Counted from the stretch's first letter, positions 48,185 through 56,637 are shown. The stretch is DNA of 64,000 nt from Pseudomonas oryzihabitans (GCF_006384975.1 NZ_CP021645.1:2632001-2696000); one strand, 5' to 3'. Numbers and translations: made by a program. The notes: generated by a model from the sequence alone, not told the origin.

Positions 48185-48727
48185 CTAGAGCATTCGCCTC
48201 AAGGTATCGTCCTTGCGGATCAGGTGATGCCACAGCGCGGCCAGCACATGCAGGCCGATCACCCAATAGAAGGCCTGGCCCAGCCAGGCGTGTACCCCCT
48301 TGAGCGACTTCGCCAATTCCGGGTCCACGGCAAAGGGCGACGGTAGCGCCCAGGTGCTGGACGGAATCTTCACCGCGCCAATGGTCAGCCAGACGGTGAA
48401 CAGCCCGAGCAACGGCTGGGCCAGCAGAAAGCCATAGAGGGCGTAGTGGGTCAGCCGGCCAATCCGCGCCAGGCCCGCCTCCAGCGGTGGCGTGATCGGC
48501 GGCACCGGATGACGGCTGCGCACCCAGAAGCGTGGCAGCACCAGCAGCAGCACCAGCAAGCCCACCCAGAAATGACTGAGCACCACCCACTGGCGCGCCA
48601 ACGAGCCGCGTTCGAACTGTCCCCGGTTGGTGATCAGCACATAGGCCAGGATCACCAGCAGGGCCATGAGCCAATGCAGCAGCCGCGCGCTGCGCACATA
48701 ACGGGAAACAGAAAGACCGGTGGGCAT
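48185..48727 (-). CDS. Cytochrome b561
   Basis: Four-helix dihaem membrane cytochrome, 180 aa. The haem-ligand histidines lie in RSARLLHWLMALLVI, RQWVVLSHFWVGLL, LTHYALYGFLLAQPLLG and LKGVHAWLGQAFYWVIGLHVLAALWHH. Likely moves electrons from quinol to a periplasmic acceptor such as superoxide (as in E. coli CybB). ATG 48727 removes an unsupported upstream extension. Confidence 0.9.
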   Translation of the reverse strand: MPTGLSVSRYVRSARLLHWLMALLVILAYVLITNRGQFERGSLARQWVVLSHFWVGLLVLLLVLPRFWVRSRHPVPPITPPLEAGLARIGRLTHYALYGFLLAQPLLGLFTVWLTIGAVKIPSSTWALPSPFAVDPELAKSLKGVHAWLGQAFYWVIGLHVLAALWHHLIRKDDTLRRML

Positions 48728-48807
48728 GGCAAAGTCCTTGCGCGATGAAAGGAAAAGGCGCCGGCAGTGTAGCGGCGCCCGCATTCTAGAAGTATGCCCC
48801 GAAGGCC

Positions 48808-50481
48808 CTAGCCACAGGGGTTCTCCGACATATCCAACAGCAAGGTGCTCAGTTGCTGCGGCGGCTGGTGCACCAGACCGGTGGGCGATTCGCAGACCCG
48901 TTGCACGAAGTTGTCGCTGAACAGCAGCTTGCCGTGGACGAAATGCTCGTCCGGACGGCGATTGGGATTGTCGATGCGGGTACCCAGGCGCTCCGCCAGC
49001 CAACTACCGGCTTCGTAGTGACTGATCCAGCGCTCGTCCTGCAGCTCGCCGAGGGCCTGGGCCGGCGCCTCTCGTGCCACCACGATCACCGGCACGTCGC
49101 TGACCTCGGGGACCAGATCGTTGTGGCCCCAGTGACCGCCCTCCCCCAGCCGCTGGCCGTGATCGCCGGTGATGATCAGATAGCGCTCACCGTCCAGACG
49201 GTCGAAATCGGCGAGGATCTCGGCGAGCAGGCCATCCAGGTAATGCAGCGAATTGTCGTAGGCATTGGCCTGGCCTTCCGCCCCCTCGTCCGGCCAGGGT
49301 GCTGGGGTGGTTTCGTGGCGGTAGTTCTGCGCATAGGGCAGGTGCGCGGTGCGCAGGTTGAGCACCACGAAGTTGCGCGGCGCCCAGCGCTGCTCGTCGA
49401 GGATCTCCAGCAGGGCACGATCCTGGCGCTGCAGGAAGCGCAGCGGATGGTCCTCGCGGGTGATGGAAACGTCCAGGTAGCGACTGCCCAGGTGCGCCAG
49501 CAACTTGGATTCCTGGGAGGACAGCCAATGGGTACGAAAGCCCGCGGCCTGGGCGAAGCGGAACAGGTTGATCTCGCCGGTACGCAGGCGCTGGTCCTGG
49601 CCGGGCTCGCGGATCGGATTGAGCAGATAGGGCAGGCTCACGTCGGTGGCCACCCCCGCCGCCACGCCGGGCCGGATCAACGCCTGCGGATTACCCTGCA
49701 GGTAGGCCGATAGCTTAGGGGTGGTATTACGCGCATAGCCAAAGGCCCCCAGGCGGTCGCTGCGCAGCGAATCGGCCACCACCAGCCAGACATGCCGCGC
49801 CGTGCTGGGCACCGGAACCAGTCCATAAGGCGCATAGCCCGTCGGCGGCAGGCTTACGTCGTCGCGTCCGGCCAGGCGTACCGCCCAGGCGGAAAAGGCG
49901 TTCAGGCTGTTGTGCAGGCCACTGCGGGCCGGGCTGGGCACGAAGGCATCGAGATTGCGGTAGGTGGCGCGATAGGGCTTGGACAGCAACACCGCGGCGA
50001 TCAGCAACAGCGCCCACCGGCTGGCCGGCAAGGGCACCCGTCCCGGCAGTTGGAGATGCAGGGCGATCAGCAGGCCATAGGGCAGGCCCACGCAGAGCAG
50101 CACGGGCCAGTGCTGCGGCAGGCTGACAGCCAGCGTCTGGCGGACCTCGGCGGTATCGCCCAGCAGGGCCTGGATGTCGATGGCGCTGAGTGGCTCGCCG
50201 AAAAAGCTCAGGTTGCCCAACTGCAGGAGCTGCATCACCGCGAACAGCAGCAGGATCGACGCCGCCAGCCGCGGCAGGTTGCACAGCCAGAGCGCCAGGC
50301 TGAACACCCAGAGCGCCGCGACGTAGCCCGCCTCCAGCTCGGCGCGGTTGTTCGGGGTGAAGAGTTGCTGCAGGAAGTCGTCGCTCAGCAGTAGCAGGCA
50401 GCTCAGGCTGGTGAGCATCAGCAGGTTGCGCCAGGGTCGCCAGCCCGTGGCACGCGGGCGGGAAAGGTGCGCGAGCAGCAT
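48808..50481 (-). CDS. Sulfatase / phosphoethanolamine transferase-like membrane enzyme
   Basis: Alkaline-phosphatase-superfamily protein, 557 aa. The N-terminal part has about five hydrophobic segments (20-170); the C-terminal part (about 225-540) is a periplasmic sulfatase fold. The presumed nucleophile is Ser238 in VVADSLRSDRLGAFGYARNTTPKL, and metal-site motifs appear in YLIITGDHGQRLGEGGHWGHND. The architecture resembles EptA/CptA-type phosphoethanolamine transferases or Opg/LtaS-like enzymes that modify envelope glycans; the actual group transferred is not known. A PmrA/QseB-like box lies 93 bp upstream of the start. Confidence 0.75.
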   Translation of the reverse strand: MLLAHLSRPRATGWRPWRNLLMLTSLSCLLLLSDDFLQQLFTPNNRAELEAGYVAALWVFSLALWLCNLPRLAASILLLFAVMQLLQLGNLSFFGEPLSAIDIQALLGDTAEVRQTLAVSLPQHWPVLLCVGLPYGLLIALHLQLPGRVPLPASRWALLLIAAVLLSKPYRATYRNLDAFVPSPARSGLHNSLNAFSAWAVRLAGRDDVSLPPTGYAPYGLVPVPSTARHVWLVVADSLRSDRLGAFGYARNTTPKLSAYLQGNPQALIRPGVAAGVATDVSLPYLLNPIREPGQDQRLRTGEINLFRFAQAAGFRTHWLSSQESKLLAHLGSRYLDVSITREDHPLRFLQRQDRALLEILDEQRWAPRNFVVLNLRTAHLPYAQNYRHETTPAPWPDEGAEGQANAYDNSLHYLDGLLAEILADFDRLDGERYLIITGDHGQRLGEGGHWGHNDLVPEVSDVPVIVVAREAPAQALGELQDERWISHYEAGSWLAERLGTRIDNPNRRPDEHFVHGKLLFSDNFVQRVCESPTGLVHQPPQQLSTLLLDMSENPCG

Positions 50482-50569
50482 CAGCGGGCTCCGCGCGAAA
50501 GGGGGCGGGGATCAAGGCGAGCGGCCATGGGTAAGGCTCCGGCATCGGGAAGCCGCCACCCTGGGCAAT

Positions 50570-50590
50570 GAACCTTAATGGAGTCTTAGT
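50570..50590 (+). promoter_or_regulatory. PmrA/QseB-like regulator box (copy 1)
   Basis: CTTAAT-N5-CTTAGT direct repeat preceded by GAAC, between the divergent sulfatase-like gene and czcD. It matches copy 2 at 52673-52693 at 19 of 21 positions. PmrA-type regulators bind CTTAAT-N5-CTTAAT-like repeats. Confidence 0.65.
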
Positions 50591-50647
50591 GGCTAATCTG
50601 CAGTTACAGATGACTGCCTGGGCTGCAGCCGTGAAAGTCCCTTTACC

Positions 50648-50669
50648 CTGAAGTAACTACAGACTTCAG
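50648..50669. promoter_or_regulatory. Palindrome upstream of czcD
   Basis: CTGAAGT-N8-ACTTCAG perfect 7-bp arms, 60 bp before the czcD start. Shape fits a dimeric regulator site; the regulator is unknown. Confidence 0.4.
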
Positions 50670-50728
50670 AATGATCACCAGAGCGGCGTAACACCCGCTT
50701 CTTCCTTTATCGACGAGAGACCCTAGCG

Positions 50729-51679
50729 ATGAGTGGCTCCGCCCATAACCATCATCACGATCACGATCATCAGCATGGCCACGGACACGACCATGGCCAT
50801 TCCCATGCCCCGCGGGTAACGGCAGACAACGAGCGCAAGCTCAAGCTGGTGTTCGGTCTGACCCTGGTGTACGCCATCGTCCAGGCCCTCGGCGGCTGGT
50901 GGGCCGGTTCGTTGGCGCTGATCGCCGATTCCGGCCACATGGTCTCGGATGCGGCGGCGCTGCTGTTGGCGCTGGTGGCCTATCGCGTCGCCGCCAAGGC
51001 GGCCAATGCCCGCTTCACCTACGGCTTCCACCGGGTGCGGATCCTGGCGGCGCTGACCAACGGGATCGCCCTGCTCCTGCTGGTGCTATGGATCGGCTGG
51101 GAGGCGATCACGCGGCTGCGCGAGCCCACCGAGGTGCTGTCGGGCCCCATGCTGGTGGTGGCGGTGATCGGCCTGCTGGTCAATGTCGTCGGCTTCCTGG
51201 TGCTCAACGGCGGGCACAAGGATGACAGCAACCTGCGTGGCGCCCTGCTGCACGTGGCCGGCGATCTGCTGGGCTCGGTGGGCGCCATCCTCGCCGCCCT
51301 GGGCATCCTCTGGACCGGCTGGAATTGGCTCGATCCGGCGCTATCGCTGCTGGTCGCCCTGCTGATCGTCAAATCGGCCTGGAGCCTGGTGCGCGATGCC
51401 GCCGCAGTGCTCCTCCAGGCCGCGCCGCGGGAATTCGACACGGCCGGCGCCACGGCGGCGGTCCGCGCCCTGCCGGAGGTGGCCGAGGTGGGCCATCTGC
51501 ACGTCTGGACGCTGACCGACGAAACCCGTATCGCCACCCTGCACATCACTCCGGCGCCGGGCAGCGATCCGTTGCGGCTGCCGACGCTGGTGGGCGACTT
51601 GCTGCGCAGCCAGCATGGCCTGCAACACGTGACGGTCCAGGTGGACCCACCGGGCACCCTCGACGCGCACTGCGCCTAG
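50729..51679 (+). CDS. czcD: Cation diffusion facilitator (CzcD-like zinc/cobalt/cadmium exporter)
   Basis: Inner-membrane Zn2+/H+ antiporter, 316 aa. The N terminus is histidine-rich (HNHHHDHDHQHGHGHDHGHSH), a likely metal buffer. Six transmembrane helices include the HxxxD pairs in LIADSGHMVSDAAALLLAL and LLHVAGDLLGSVGAI. The C-terminal cytoplasmic ferredoxin-like domain has VAEVGHLHVWTL and LQHVTVQVDPPG. Divergent from the sulfatase-like gene; both share an intergenic region with a regulator box. Confidence 0.93.
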   Translation: MSGSAHNHHHDHDHQHGHGHDHGHSHAPRVTADNERKLKLVFGLTLVYAIVQALGGWWAGSLALIADSGHMVSDAAALLLALVAYRVAAKAANARFTYGFHRVRILAALTNGIALLLLVLWIGWEAITRLREPTEVLSGPMLVVAVIGLLVNVVGFLVLNGGHKDDSNLRGALLHVAGDLLGSVGAILAALGILWTGWNWLDPALSLLVALLIVKSAWSLVRDAAAVLLQAAPREFDTAGATAAVRALPEVAEVGHLHVWTLTDETRIATLHITPAPGSDPLRLPTLVGDLLRSQHGLQHVTVQVDPPGTLDAHCA

Positions 51680-51819
51680 GCTTTGTCTAAAAAGTGCCTG
51701 CGCTCGGCCATGCTGCGTTAAAAATCCGTTCGGAATGCTCATTTACCACTCGTAAACTCCGCTTCCTCACGAATTTTTGCCTTGCCTGGCCTTCGCTCGG
51801 CGACTTTTCAGACAAGCCC
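51679..51819. repeat. Nested palindromic repeat element between czcD and cytochrome b
   Basis: About 141 bp. The outer arms GGCTTTGTCTAAAAAGTGCC and GGCGACTTTTCAGACAAGCC are inverted near-copies, and an inner inverted pair TTAAAAATCCG/CACGAATTTTT encloses a short centre with CTCATTTACCACTCGTAAACTC. No coding capacity. It resembles a dispersed intergenic repeat of proteobacteria and could terminate both convergent genes. Confidence 0.8.
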
Positions 51820-52367
51820 TAATCGGGCGTGGATCGGTCGTCGAGCGGGCGGCGGCGACCGGTCAGCATCGACAAAGGCAGGTTGTCGCGTACCCCCAGG
51901 CTTTCCACCACCGCTGCTACGGCATGCAGGCAGACCAGTGCGAGCAGGGCGTTGGCGAACAGGGCATGCAGATCCTCCGGCCAGTCGGCGCCCCAGAGCG
52001 CATCCACCTCGGTCATCAGGAAGCCGGTCAGGCAGAGCGAGCCGATGGCGGCCATCATCAGTAGCATCACCAGGGCGCCCAGCGGCGAATGGCCGAGGCG
52101 ATGATAGGGGCGCCTCTGCCAGAGAGCGGACAGATGGGCCTTGAGCCGGGCGGGGGTCGGCCAGAAATCGCTCCAGCGCGCGCTACGCGGACCGACGAAA
52201 CCCCACACCAGCCGCACCACCAGCCAGGCACTGGCGTAGTAGCCGATCCAGCGATGCCAGAAGGCACCCTTCTCGTTGAAGAAGTAGTTGGCGAAGAAGG
52301 CGGCGGCGACCGACAGATGGAACAGCCGCACCAGGGGGTCCCAGAGCCGTACGGTCGCCGCGCTCAT
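51819..52367 (-). CDS. Cytochrome b561-family membrane protein
   Basis: Four-helix b-type cytochrome, 182 aa. Haem-ligand candidates lie in DPLVRLFHLSVAAAFFANYFF, FWHRWIGYYASAWLVVRLVWG, LGHSPLGALVMLLMMAAIG and EDLHALFANALLALVCLHAVAAVVES. Its ATG overlaps the stop of the PepSY gene (TGATG), so the pair is translationally coupled. Pairing with a PepSY protein and a QseBC-type system is a recurring arrangement; the electron acceptor is unknown. Confidence 0.87.
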   Translation of the reverse strand: MSAATVRLWDPLVRLFHLSVAAAFFANYFFNEKGAFWHRWIGYYASAWLVVRLVWGFVGPRSARWSDFWPTPARLKAHLSALWQRRPYHRLGHSPLGALVMLLMMAAIGSLCLTGFLMTEVDALWGADWPEDLHALFANALLALVCLHAVAAVVESLGVRDNLPLSMLTGRRRPLDDRSTPD

Positions 52368-52633
52368 CAGCCCTCGACCTCGGTCTTGACCGCCTTGCCG
52401 CTCACCGGATCGTGATAGATCTCGACCTTGCGCTTGTCCTTGTCGAAGCCGTAGATCTCGTAGCAGTTACCCTTGGTGATCTTGAACTTCTTGATCTCGT
52501 AGCCCTGCTCGCGCAGCTTGGCCTGGAATTGATCGGCGTTCTGCCAGGTCGACTTGTCCGCTTGGGTGCATTGGGGCTCGGCGGCTAGGGCCAGGGGACT
52601 TACGAACAGCAGCGGAAGCAGCAGACGGCGCAT
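52367..52633 (-). CDS. PepSY domain periplasmic protein
   Basis: 88 aa with signal peptide MRRLLLPLLFVSPLALAA and a single PepSY domain (QFQAKLREQGYEIKKFKITKGNCYEIYGFDKDKRKVEIYHDPVSGKAV). Two cysteines remain in the mature part. PepSY proteins are thought to modulate envelope processes or sensor kinases. First gene of a two-gene unit with the cytochrome b gene, divergent from the response regulator, with a regulator box 40 bp upstream. Confidence 0.88.
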   Translation of the reverse strand: MRRLLLPLLFVSPLALAAEPQCTQADKSTWQNADQFQAKLREQGYEIKKFKITKGNCYEIYGFDKDKRKVEIYHDPVSGKAVKTEVEG

Positions 52634-52672
52634 GGTGGCACTCCTCTTGTTGGGAAGCCCAGGCTCGGCGCC

Positions 52673-52693
52673 GAACCTTAATGCAATCTTAGT
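52673..52693 (+). promoter_or_regulatory. PmrA/QseB-like regulator box (copy 2)
   Basis: CTTAAT-N5-CTTAGT preceded by GAAC, midway between the divergent PepSY and response-regulator genes. Near-identical to the box at 50570-50590, suggesting that the adjacent regulator controls both loci and itself. Confidence 0.7.
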
Positions 52694-52783
52694 ATGAAAT
52701 ATTCAGTAACGTTTGCCACGGACTGCCTCATCCGCGCTACGGCGATGATCACCAGCTACCTCTAGAGCGAAAGGAGACAGGCC

Positions 52784-53449
52784 GTGCGGGTACTCCTGGT
52801 GGAAGACGATGCCGCCCTGGCCCAGGGCATCCGCATGGCCCTGCGCGGCGAGGGCTACACCCTGGACTGGGTGGCCGACGGCCTGGCCGCCGAGCATGCC
52901 CTGGGCTGCGAGCGCTTCGACCTGGTGCTGCTGGATCTGGGCCTGCCCCGCCTGGACGGCCTCGACCTGTTGCGCCGCCTGCGCAGCCAGCCCGAGGGCA
53001 ACGTGCCGGTGCTGGTGCTCACCTCGCGCGATGCCAAGGCCGACCGCATCCAGGGCCTGGATGCCGGCGCCGACGACTACCTGGTCAAACCCTGCGACCT
53101 GGACGAACTCAAGGCGCGCATCCGTGCCCTGGTCCGTCGCAGCTGCGGCCGCGCGCAACCGCTGCTGGAGCATGCCGGGGTCAGCCTCGACCCGGCCAGC
53201 CAGGCGGTCCGCTACCGGGGCGCCGAGGTGGTCATGACCCCCATGGAATACCAGTTGCTGCACCAGTTGCTCTTGCGCCCCGGCGCCGTCATCACCCGCG
53301 AGCGGCTGAGCAATGCTCTCTACGGCTGGCAGGAGGCGGCGTCGGGCAACACCCTGGAAGTCCTCATCCACAACCTGCGCAAGAAACTCGACAGCAGCCT
53401 CATCCGCACCGTCCGCGGCGTGGGCTATCTCCTGGAGCGCCAAGCATGA
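52784..53449 (+). CDS. OmpR-family response regulator (QseB/PmrA-like)
   Basis: 221 aa. The receiver domain (1-115) has acidic residues Asp8/Asp9, phosphoacceptor Asp51 (LVLLDLGLP) and the conserved lysine in DDYLVKPC. The C-terminal winged helix (about 125-220) ends TLEVLIHNLRKKLDSSLIRTVRGVGYLLE. The GTG start at 52784 follows AAGGAGA. It overlaps the kinase gene by 4 bp. The duplicated CTTAAT-N5-CTTAGT boxes are likely targets. Confidence 0.93.
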   Translation: MRVLLVEDDAALAQGIRMALRGEGYTLDWVADGLAAEHALGCERFDLVLLDLGLPRLDGLDLLRRLRSQPEGNVPVLVLTSRDAKADRIQGLDAGADDYLVKPCDLDELKARIRALVRRSCGRAQPLLEHAGVSLDPASQAVRYRGAEVVMTPMEYQLLHQLLLRPGAVITRERLSNALYGWQEAASGNTLEVLIHNLRKKLDSSLIRTVRGVGYLLERQA

Positions 53450-54807
53450 TCGCCATCCGCACCCGCATCCTCGCCCCTACCCTGGCACTGGTGATGGCCG
53501 GCAGCCTGGCCCTGGCCCTGCTGGCCCTGCGCGATAGCCATCGCGAGATCGAAGACATCTACGACGCCCAGTTGGTACAGGGCGCCCGCCTGTTGGAGAG
53601 CCTGCTGCAGACGGGCGTCCCGACGGCGGCTACCTGGACCATGCTGGCGGGGGTCTTCGACCGTGCCATGCAGCCCGGTGCCAATGGCGTCGCGGCGCAT
53701 CCCTATGAGAACCAGCTGACCTTCCAGATCTGGACCGCCGACGGCCAACTGCTGGCCCGCTCGGGCAACGCGCCCCGCTTGGCGGAAGTACCACCCGAGG
53801 GGCTGCACGACGTCTTCGTGAACGGCCACGAATGGTGCGGGGTGCTGGTGCGGATGGCCGACAGCGGCCTGCGCATCTGGGTCGGCGAGCGCGATGACCT
53901 GCGTCAGGACCTCATCCAGCGCATCGTCAGCCATACCCTCTGGCCGACCCTGGTGGGGCTGCCCTTGCTGGTAGGCATCCTCTGGCTGCTGCTGGGTTGG
54001 GGGCTGCGACCCTTGCAGGACTTCGCCCGCGGCCTGCGCGAGCGTGACCAGCACAGCCTGGCGCCCTTGCCGAGCGGCCCGCTGCCGCCGGAGCTGCAAC
54101 CCATGCACAGCGCCCTGGATCACCTGCTGGCCCAGTTGCGCGCCCTGCTCGACCGCGAGCGGCGCTTCATCGCCGACGCCGCCCACGAGTTGCGTACGCC
54201 CCTGGCGATCCTCGATCTGCATGCGCAGAACGCCCAGCGCGCCCAGACGCCCGAAGAGCGCGACGAAGCCCTCGGCTACCTGCGCCAGGGCGTCAGTCGC
54301 GCCACCCGCCTGGCCAGCCAGTTGCTCACCCTGGCGCGACTGGAACCCGGTGCCACCCAGGTCCAGCCGCTGGAGCTGGAGCCGCTGGTGCGCGAAGAAC
54401 TGGCGGAACTCACGCCCCTGGCGCTGGAGCGGCAGGTCGAATTGGTGCTGGCGGCCCAGCCGGGACAACCGGTGCTGGGCGACCCGGATGCCATCGCCAT
54501 CGCCCTGCAGAATCTGGTCACCAACGCCCTGGCCTTCGCCCCCGCCGGCAGTGCAGTGGAGGTGGGCATCGAACCGGGCCAGGACGACGGCGTGTTGCTG
54601 CGGGTGGAAGATCGCGGCCCCGGGGTGGACGAAGCCGAACTGGCGCGGCTGTGCGATCGCTTCTACAGCGCCGGCAACCCCCAGGGTGCCGGTCTGGGTC
54701 TGGCCATCGTCGAGACCATCACCCGCCGCCTGGGCGGCGCCCTGAGTTTCAGCAACAGAGCTCGGGGCGGCTTCTGCGTAGAATTGCGCCTGCCGCGCGC
54801 GGCCTAG
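53446..54807 (+). CDS. Sensor histidine kinase (QseC/PmrB-like)
   Basis: Transmembrane kinase, 453 aa. TM1 at about 8-28; periplasmic sensor about 29-160, starting with DSHREIEDIYDAQLVQGARLL, an acidic stretch common to QseC-like sensors; TM2 about 165-187; then a short HAMP-like linker, DHp domain with phospho-His247 (DAAHELRTPLAIL), and ATPase domain with N box QNLVTNAL, DRGPGVDE and GAGLGLAIVETI. The signal (metal, peptide or quinone) is unknown. Translationally coupled to the regulator gene. Confidence 0.93.
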   Translation: MIAIRTRILAPTLALVMAGSLALALLALRDSHREIEDIYDAQLVQGARLLESLLQTGVPTAATWTMLAGVFDRAMQPGANGVAAHPYENQLTFQIWTADGQLLARSGNAPRLAEVPPEGLHDVFVNGHEWCGVLVRMADSGLRIWVGERDDLRQDLIQRIVSHTLWPTLVGLPLLVGILWLLLGWGLRPLQDFARGLRERDQHSLAPLPSGPLPPELQPMHSALDHLLAQLRALLDRERRFIADAAHELRTPLAILDLHAQNAQRAQTPEERDEALGYLRQGVSRATRLASQLLTLARLEPGATQVQPLELEPLVREELAELTPLALERQVELVLAAQPGQPVLGDPDAIAIALQNLVTNALAFAPAGSAVEVGIEPGQDDGVLLRVEDRGPGVDEAELARLCDRFYSAGNPQGAGLGLAIVETITRRLGGALSFSNRARGGFCVELRLPRAA

Positions 54808-56018
54808 GCCTCGTGGCAGGGCGCAAGCCCAACGACCCGCTCGGTCCGGGTCAGATGCAACCCCAGCCCCATCAGCAGCACCACGCCCACCGCCATCAGC
54901 AGCCAGGCGTTGGCCAGGCTGTCCAACTGGTCGCGCAGGATGCCGGCGGCCAGCGGCGCCAGGCTGGCGATCAGATAGCCGCCACCCTGGACGAAACCGA
55001 GCAAGGCGCCCGCCTCGCCTGGATCGCGCACCTGGTCCATCGCCAGGATCAGCGACAGCGGGAACAAGGTGCCGATACCCAGGCCGAGCAGGAGGGCGAT
55101 GGGGAGCGCCAACCGCAGCGGGACCAGCGCCAGGCCCAGCAGCCCCACCAGCACCACGCCGAGCACGCCCAGCACCAAAGGACGGCGATTGCGCAGCCGG
55201 GCGATGGTCGCCGAGAGCAAGAGGCCGGCGCTGACTTCGGCGAGACTCAGGCCGCCCAGCAGCAGGCCGCTGTCGACCGGTTGCCAGCCGAGGCCGGTGT
55301 AGTACGGCGGCAGCCAGGCCAGTACCAGGGTGTAGGCGGAGGTGCCGATGCCGAAGAACGCCAGCAGCACCCAGGCCTGCCGTGAACGCCACGGCTGGGC
55401 GCGGGGAACCGCGGTGGATACCGGCGCATCGGGGCGCGCCAGGGCCAGCCAGGTCACCAGCGCCAACAGCACCGGCAGGGTCCAGAGCGCCAGGCCTGGA
55501 GCCCAACCCAACCGTTCGGCCAGGGGCGCCGCGGTGGCGGCGGCCAGGGCGGCGCCACCCATGATGCCGGTGGTGTAGAGCCCCATCAGGGTGCTGGTGC
55601 GCTGTGGATAACAACGGCGGATATAGGCCGGGATCAGCGCCTGCACCAGGGCGATGCCGACCCCGCCCAGGCCGGCGGTGAGGATCAGCCCCAGCCCGCT
55701 CGGCTCGTCCCAACGCACGGCATTGGCCAACGCCAGCAGCAACAGGCCCAGGGCGATGCCACGGCGCTCGCCGAGCCAGGCCTGCAACCGGGCCCCACCC
55801 AGGGCACAGAGGCCCATGGCGGCGATGGGCAGGGTGGTGAGCGCGCCGGCGGCGCTGCCGTCCAGTCCGGTTGCCACCTGGATGCCATCCAGCAGCGGAC
55901 CGATGGCGGCCAGGATCGGCCGCAGGTTGAGGCCGACCAAGAGCACCAGCAGCACGGCCAGGCAGGCATCCTGCCGTGGCGAAGCAACGGACGGGGATGA
56001 TGGTGACGCGGAAAGCAT
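54804..56018 (-). CDS. MFS transporter, CynX/NimT family
   Basis: Twelve-helix major facilitator protein, 404 aa. The first helix region LAVLLVLLVGLNLRPILAAIGPLL and the loop GARLQAWLGERRGIALGLLLLALANAVRW are typical of the CynX/NimT group, which moves cyanate, nitroimidazoles or other small compounds. ATG 56018 chosen; the open frame continues upstream into the divergent marR gene. Its stop overlaps the convergent kinase stop by 4 bp. Probably regulated by the neighbouring MarR protein. Confidence 0.87.
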   Translation of the reverse strand: MLSASPSSPSVASPRQDACLAVLLVLLVGLNLRPILAAIGPLLDGIQVATGLDGSAAGALTTLPIAAMGLCALGGARLQAWLGERRGIALGLLLLALANAVRWDEPSGLGLILTAGLGGVGIALVQALIPAYIRRCYPQRTSTLMGLYTTGIMGGAALAAATAAPLAERLGWAPGLALWTLPVLLALVTWLALARPDAPVSTAVPRAQPWRSRQAWVLLAFFGIGTSAYTLVLAWLPPYYTGLGWQPVDSGLLLGGLSLAEVSAGLLLSATIARLRNRRPLVLGVLGVVLVGLLGLALVPLRLALPIALLLGLGIGTLFPLSLILAMDQVRDPGEAGALLGFVQGGGYLIASLAPLAAGILRDQLDSLANAWLLMAVGVVLLMGLGLHLTRTERVVGLAPCHEA

Positions 56019-56047
56019 GGACAATCTCCGGAATGACGCGATATTTC

Positions 56048-56078
56048 TCTTGATGAGAAGTATCTTAACATCAAGATA
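56048..56078. promoter_or_regulatory. Operator-like palindromes between MFS and marR genes
   Basis: Inverted repeat TCTTGATG-N13-CATCAAGA (56048-56076) and an overlapping TATCTT-N6-AAGATA (56061-56078) lie in the 78-bp divergent promoter region. This is the expected place for autoregulatory binding by the MarR-family protein. Confidence 0.7.
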
Positions 56079-56096
56079 CATGATCGAGGTAACGCT

Positions 56097-56588
56097 ATGG
56101 CCGATCGCGCCGCATTCGCCGTGGACCAATGGCGCCGCGAACGTCCCGATCTGGACGCCCTGCCCATGCGCCTGGTGGGACGTCTCGGCGAGGTCGCCCA
56201 GGTGCTCAGTCGCGACGTCCTGCAGCCCTTCTTCGACGAGCACCGGCTGCACTATGGCGAATTCGATGTGCTGGCCACCTTGAGACGTGCCGGCGCGCCC
56301 TATGCGCTGAGTCCGACGGTGCTCTACGAATCGGCCATGATCTCCTCGGGCGGCATGACCAATCGCCTCGACCGCCTGGAGCGCGCCGGCCTGATCAAGC
56401 GCCAGAAGAATCCCGGGGATCGCCGCAGCACCCTGGTCGCCCTCACCCACTCAGGCTTCGAACTCATCGATGGCCTGATGAGCGCCCACGTGGACAACGA
56501 GCGCCGCGCCCTGGCTACCCTCAGCGCGGACGAGCAGCAACAGCTGGATGCCCTGTTGGGTAAGTGGTTGGCCGCGCGTACGGAATGA
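56097..56588 (+). CDS. MarR-family transcriptional regulator
   Basis: 163-aa winged-helix regulator. The core is LHYGEFDVLATLRRAGAPYALSPTVLYESAMISSGGMTNRLDRLERAGLIKRQKNPGDRRSTLVALTHSG, with recognition helix SSGGMTNRLDRLE and wing NPGDRRSTLV. Divergent from the CynX-like exporter and likely represses it through the palindromes at 56048-56078. Effector unknown. Confidence 0.92.
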   Translation: MADRAAFAVDQWRRERPDLDALPMRLVGRLGEVAQVLSRDVLQPFFDEHRLHYGEFDVLATLRRAGAPYALSPTVLYESAMISSGGMTNRLDRLERAGLIKRQKNPGDRRSTLVALTHSGFELIDGLMSAHVDNERRALATLSADEQQQLDALLGKWLAARTE

Positions 56589-56619
56589 AAAAAGCCGCGT
56601 GGCAGCACCACGCGGCTTT
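56588..56619. terminator. Terminator between marR and the MFS sugar-acid transporter
   Basis: AGCCGCGTGG-CAGCA-CCACGCGGCT stem. Six A precede it on the plus strand, giving a T6 tail for the minus-strand transporter gene; on the plus strand only TTT follows. Confidence 0.85.
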
Positions 56620-56637
56620 GCGGTCAGCGGCTGCGCC

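Noticed and set aside
51679..51819. Insertion sequence remnant
   Set aside because: Too short, no transposase fragment and no visible target duplication; recorded as a palindromic repeat only.
53425..55713. Long minus-strand open frame spanning the kinase and CynX-like genes (about 762 codons)
   Set aside because: It overlaps two confident genes in other frames; composition is antisense-like and no motif is visible.
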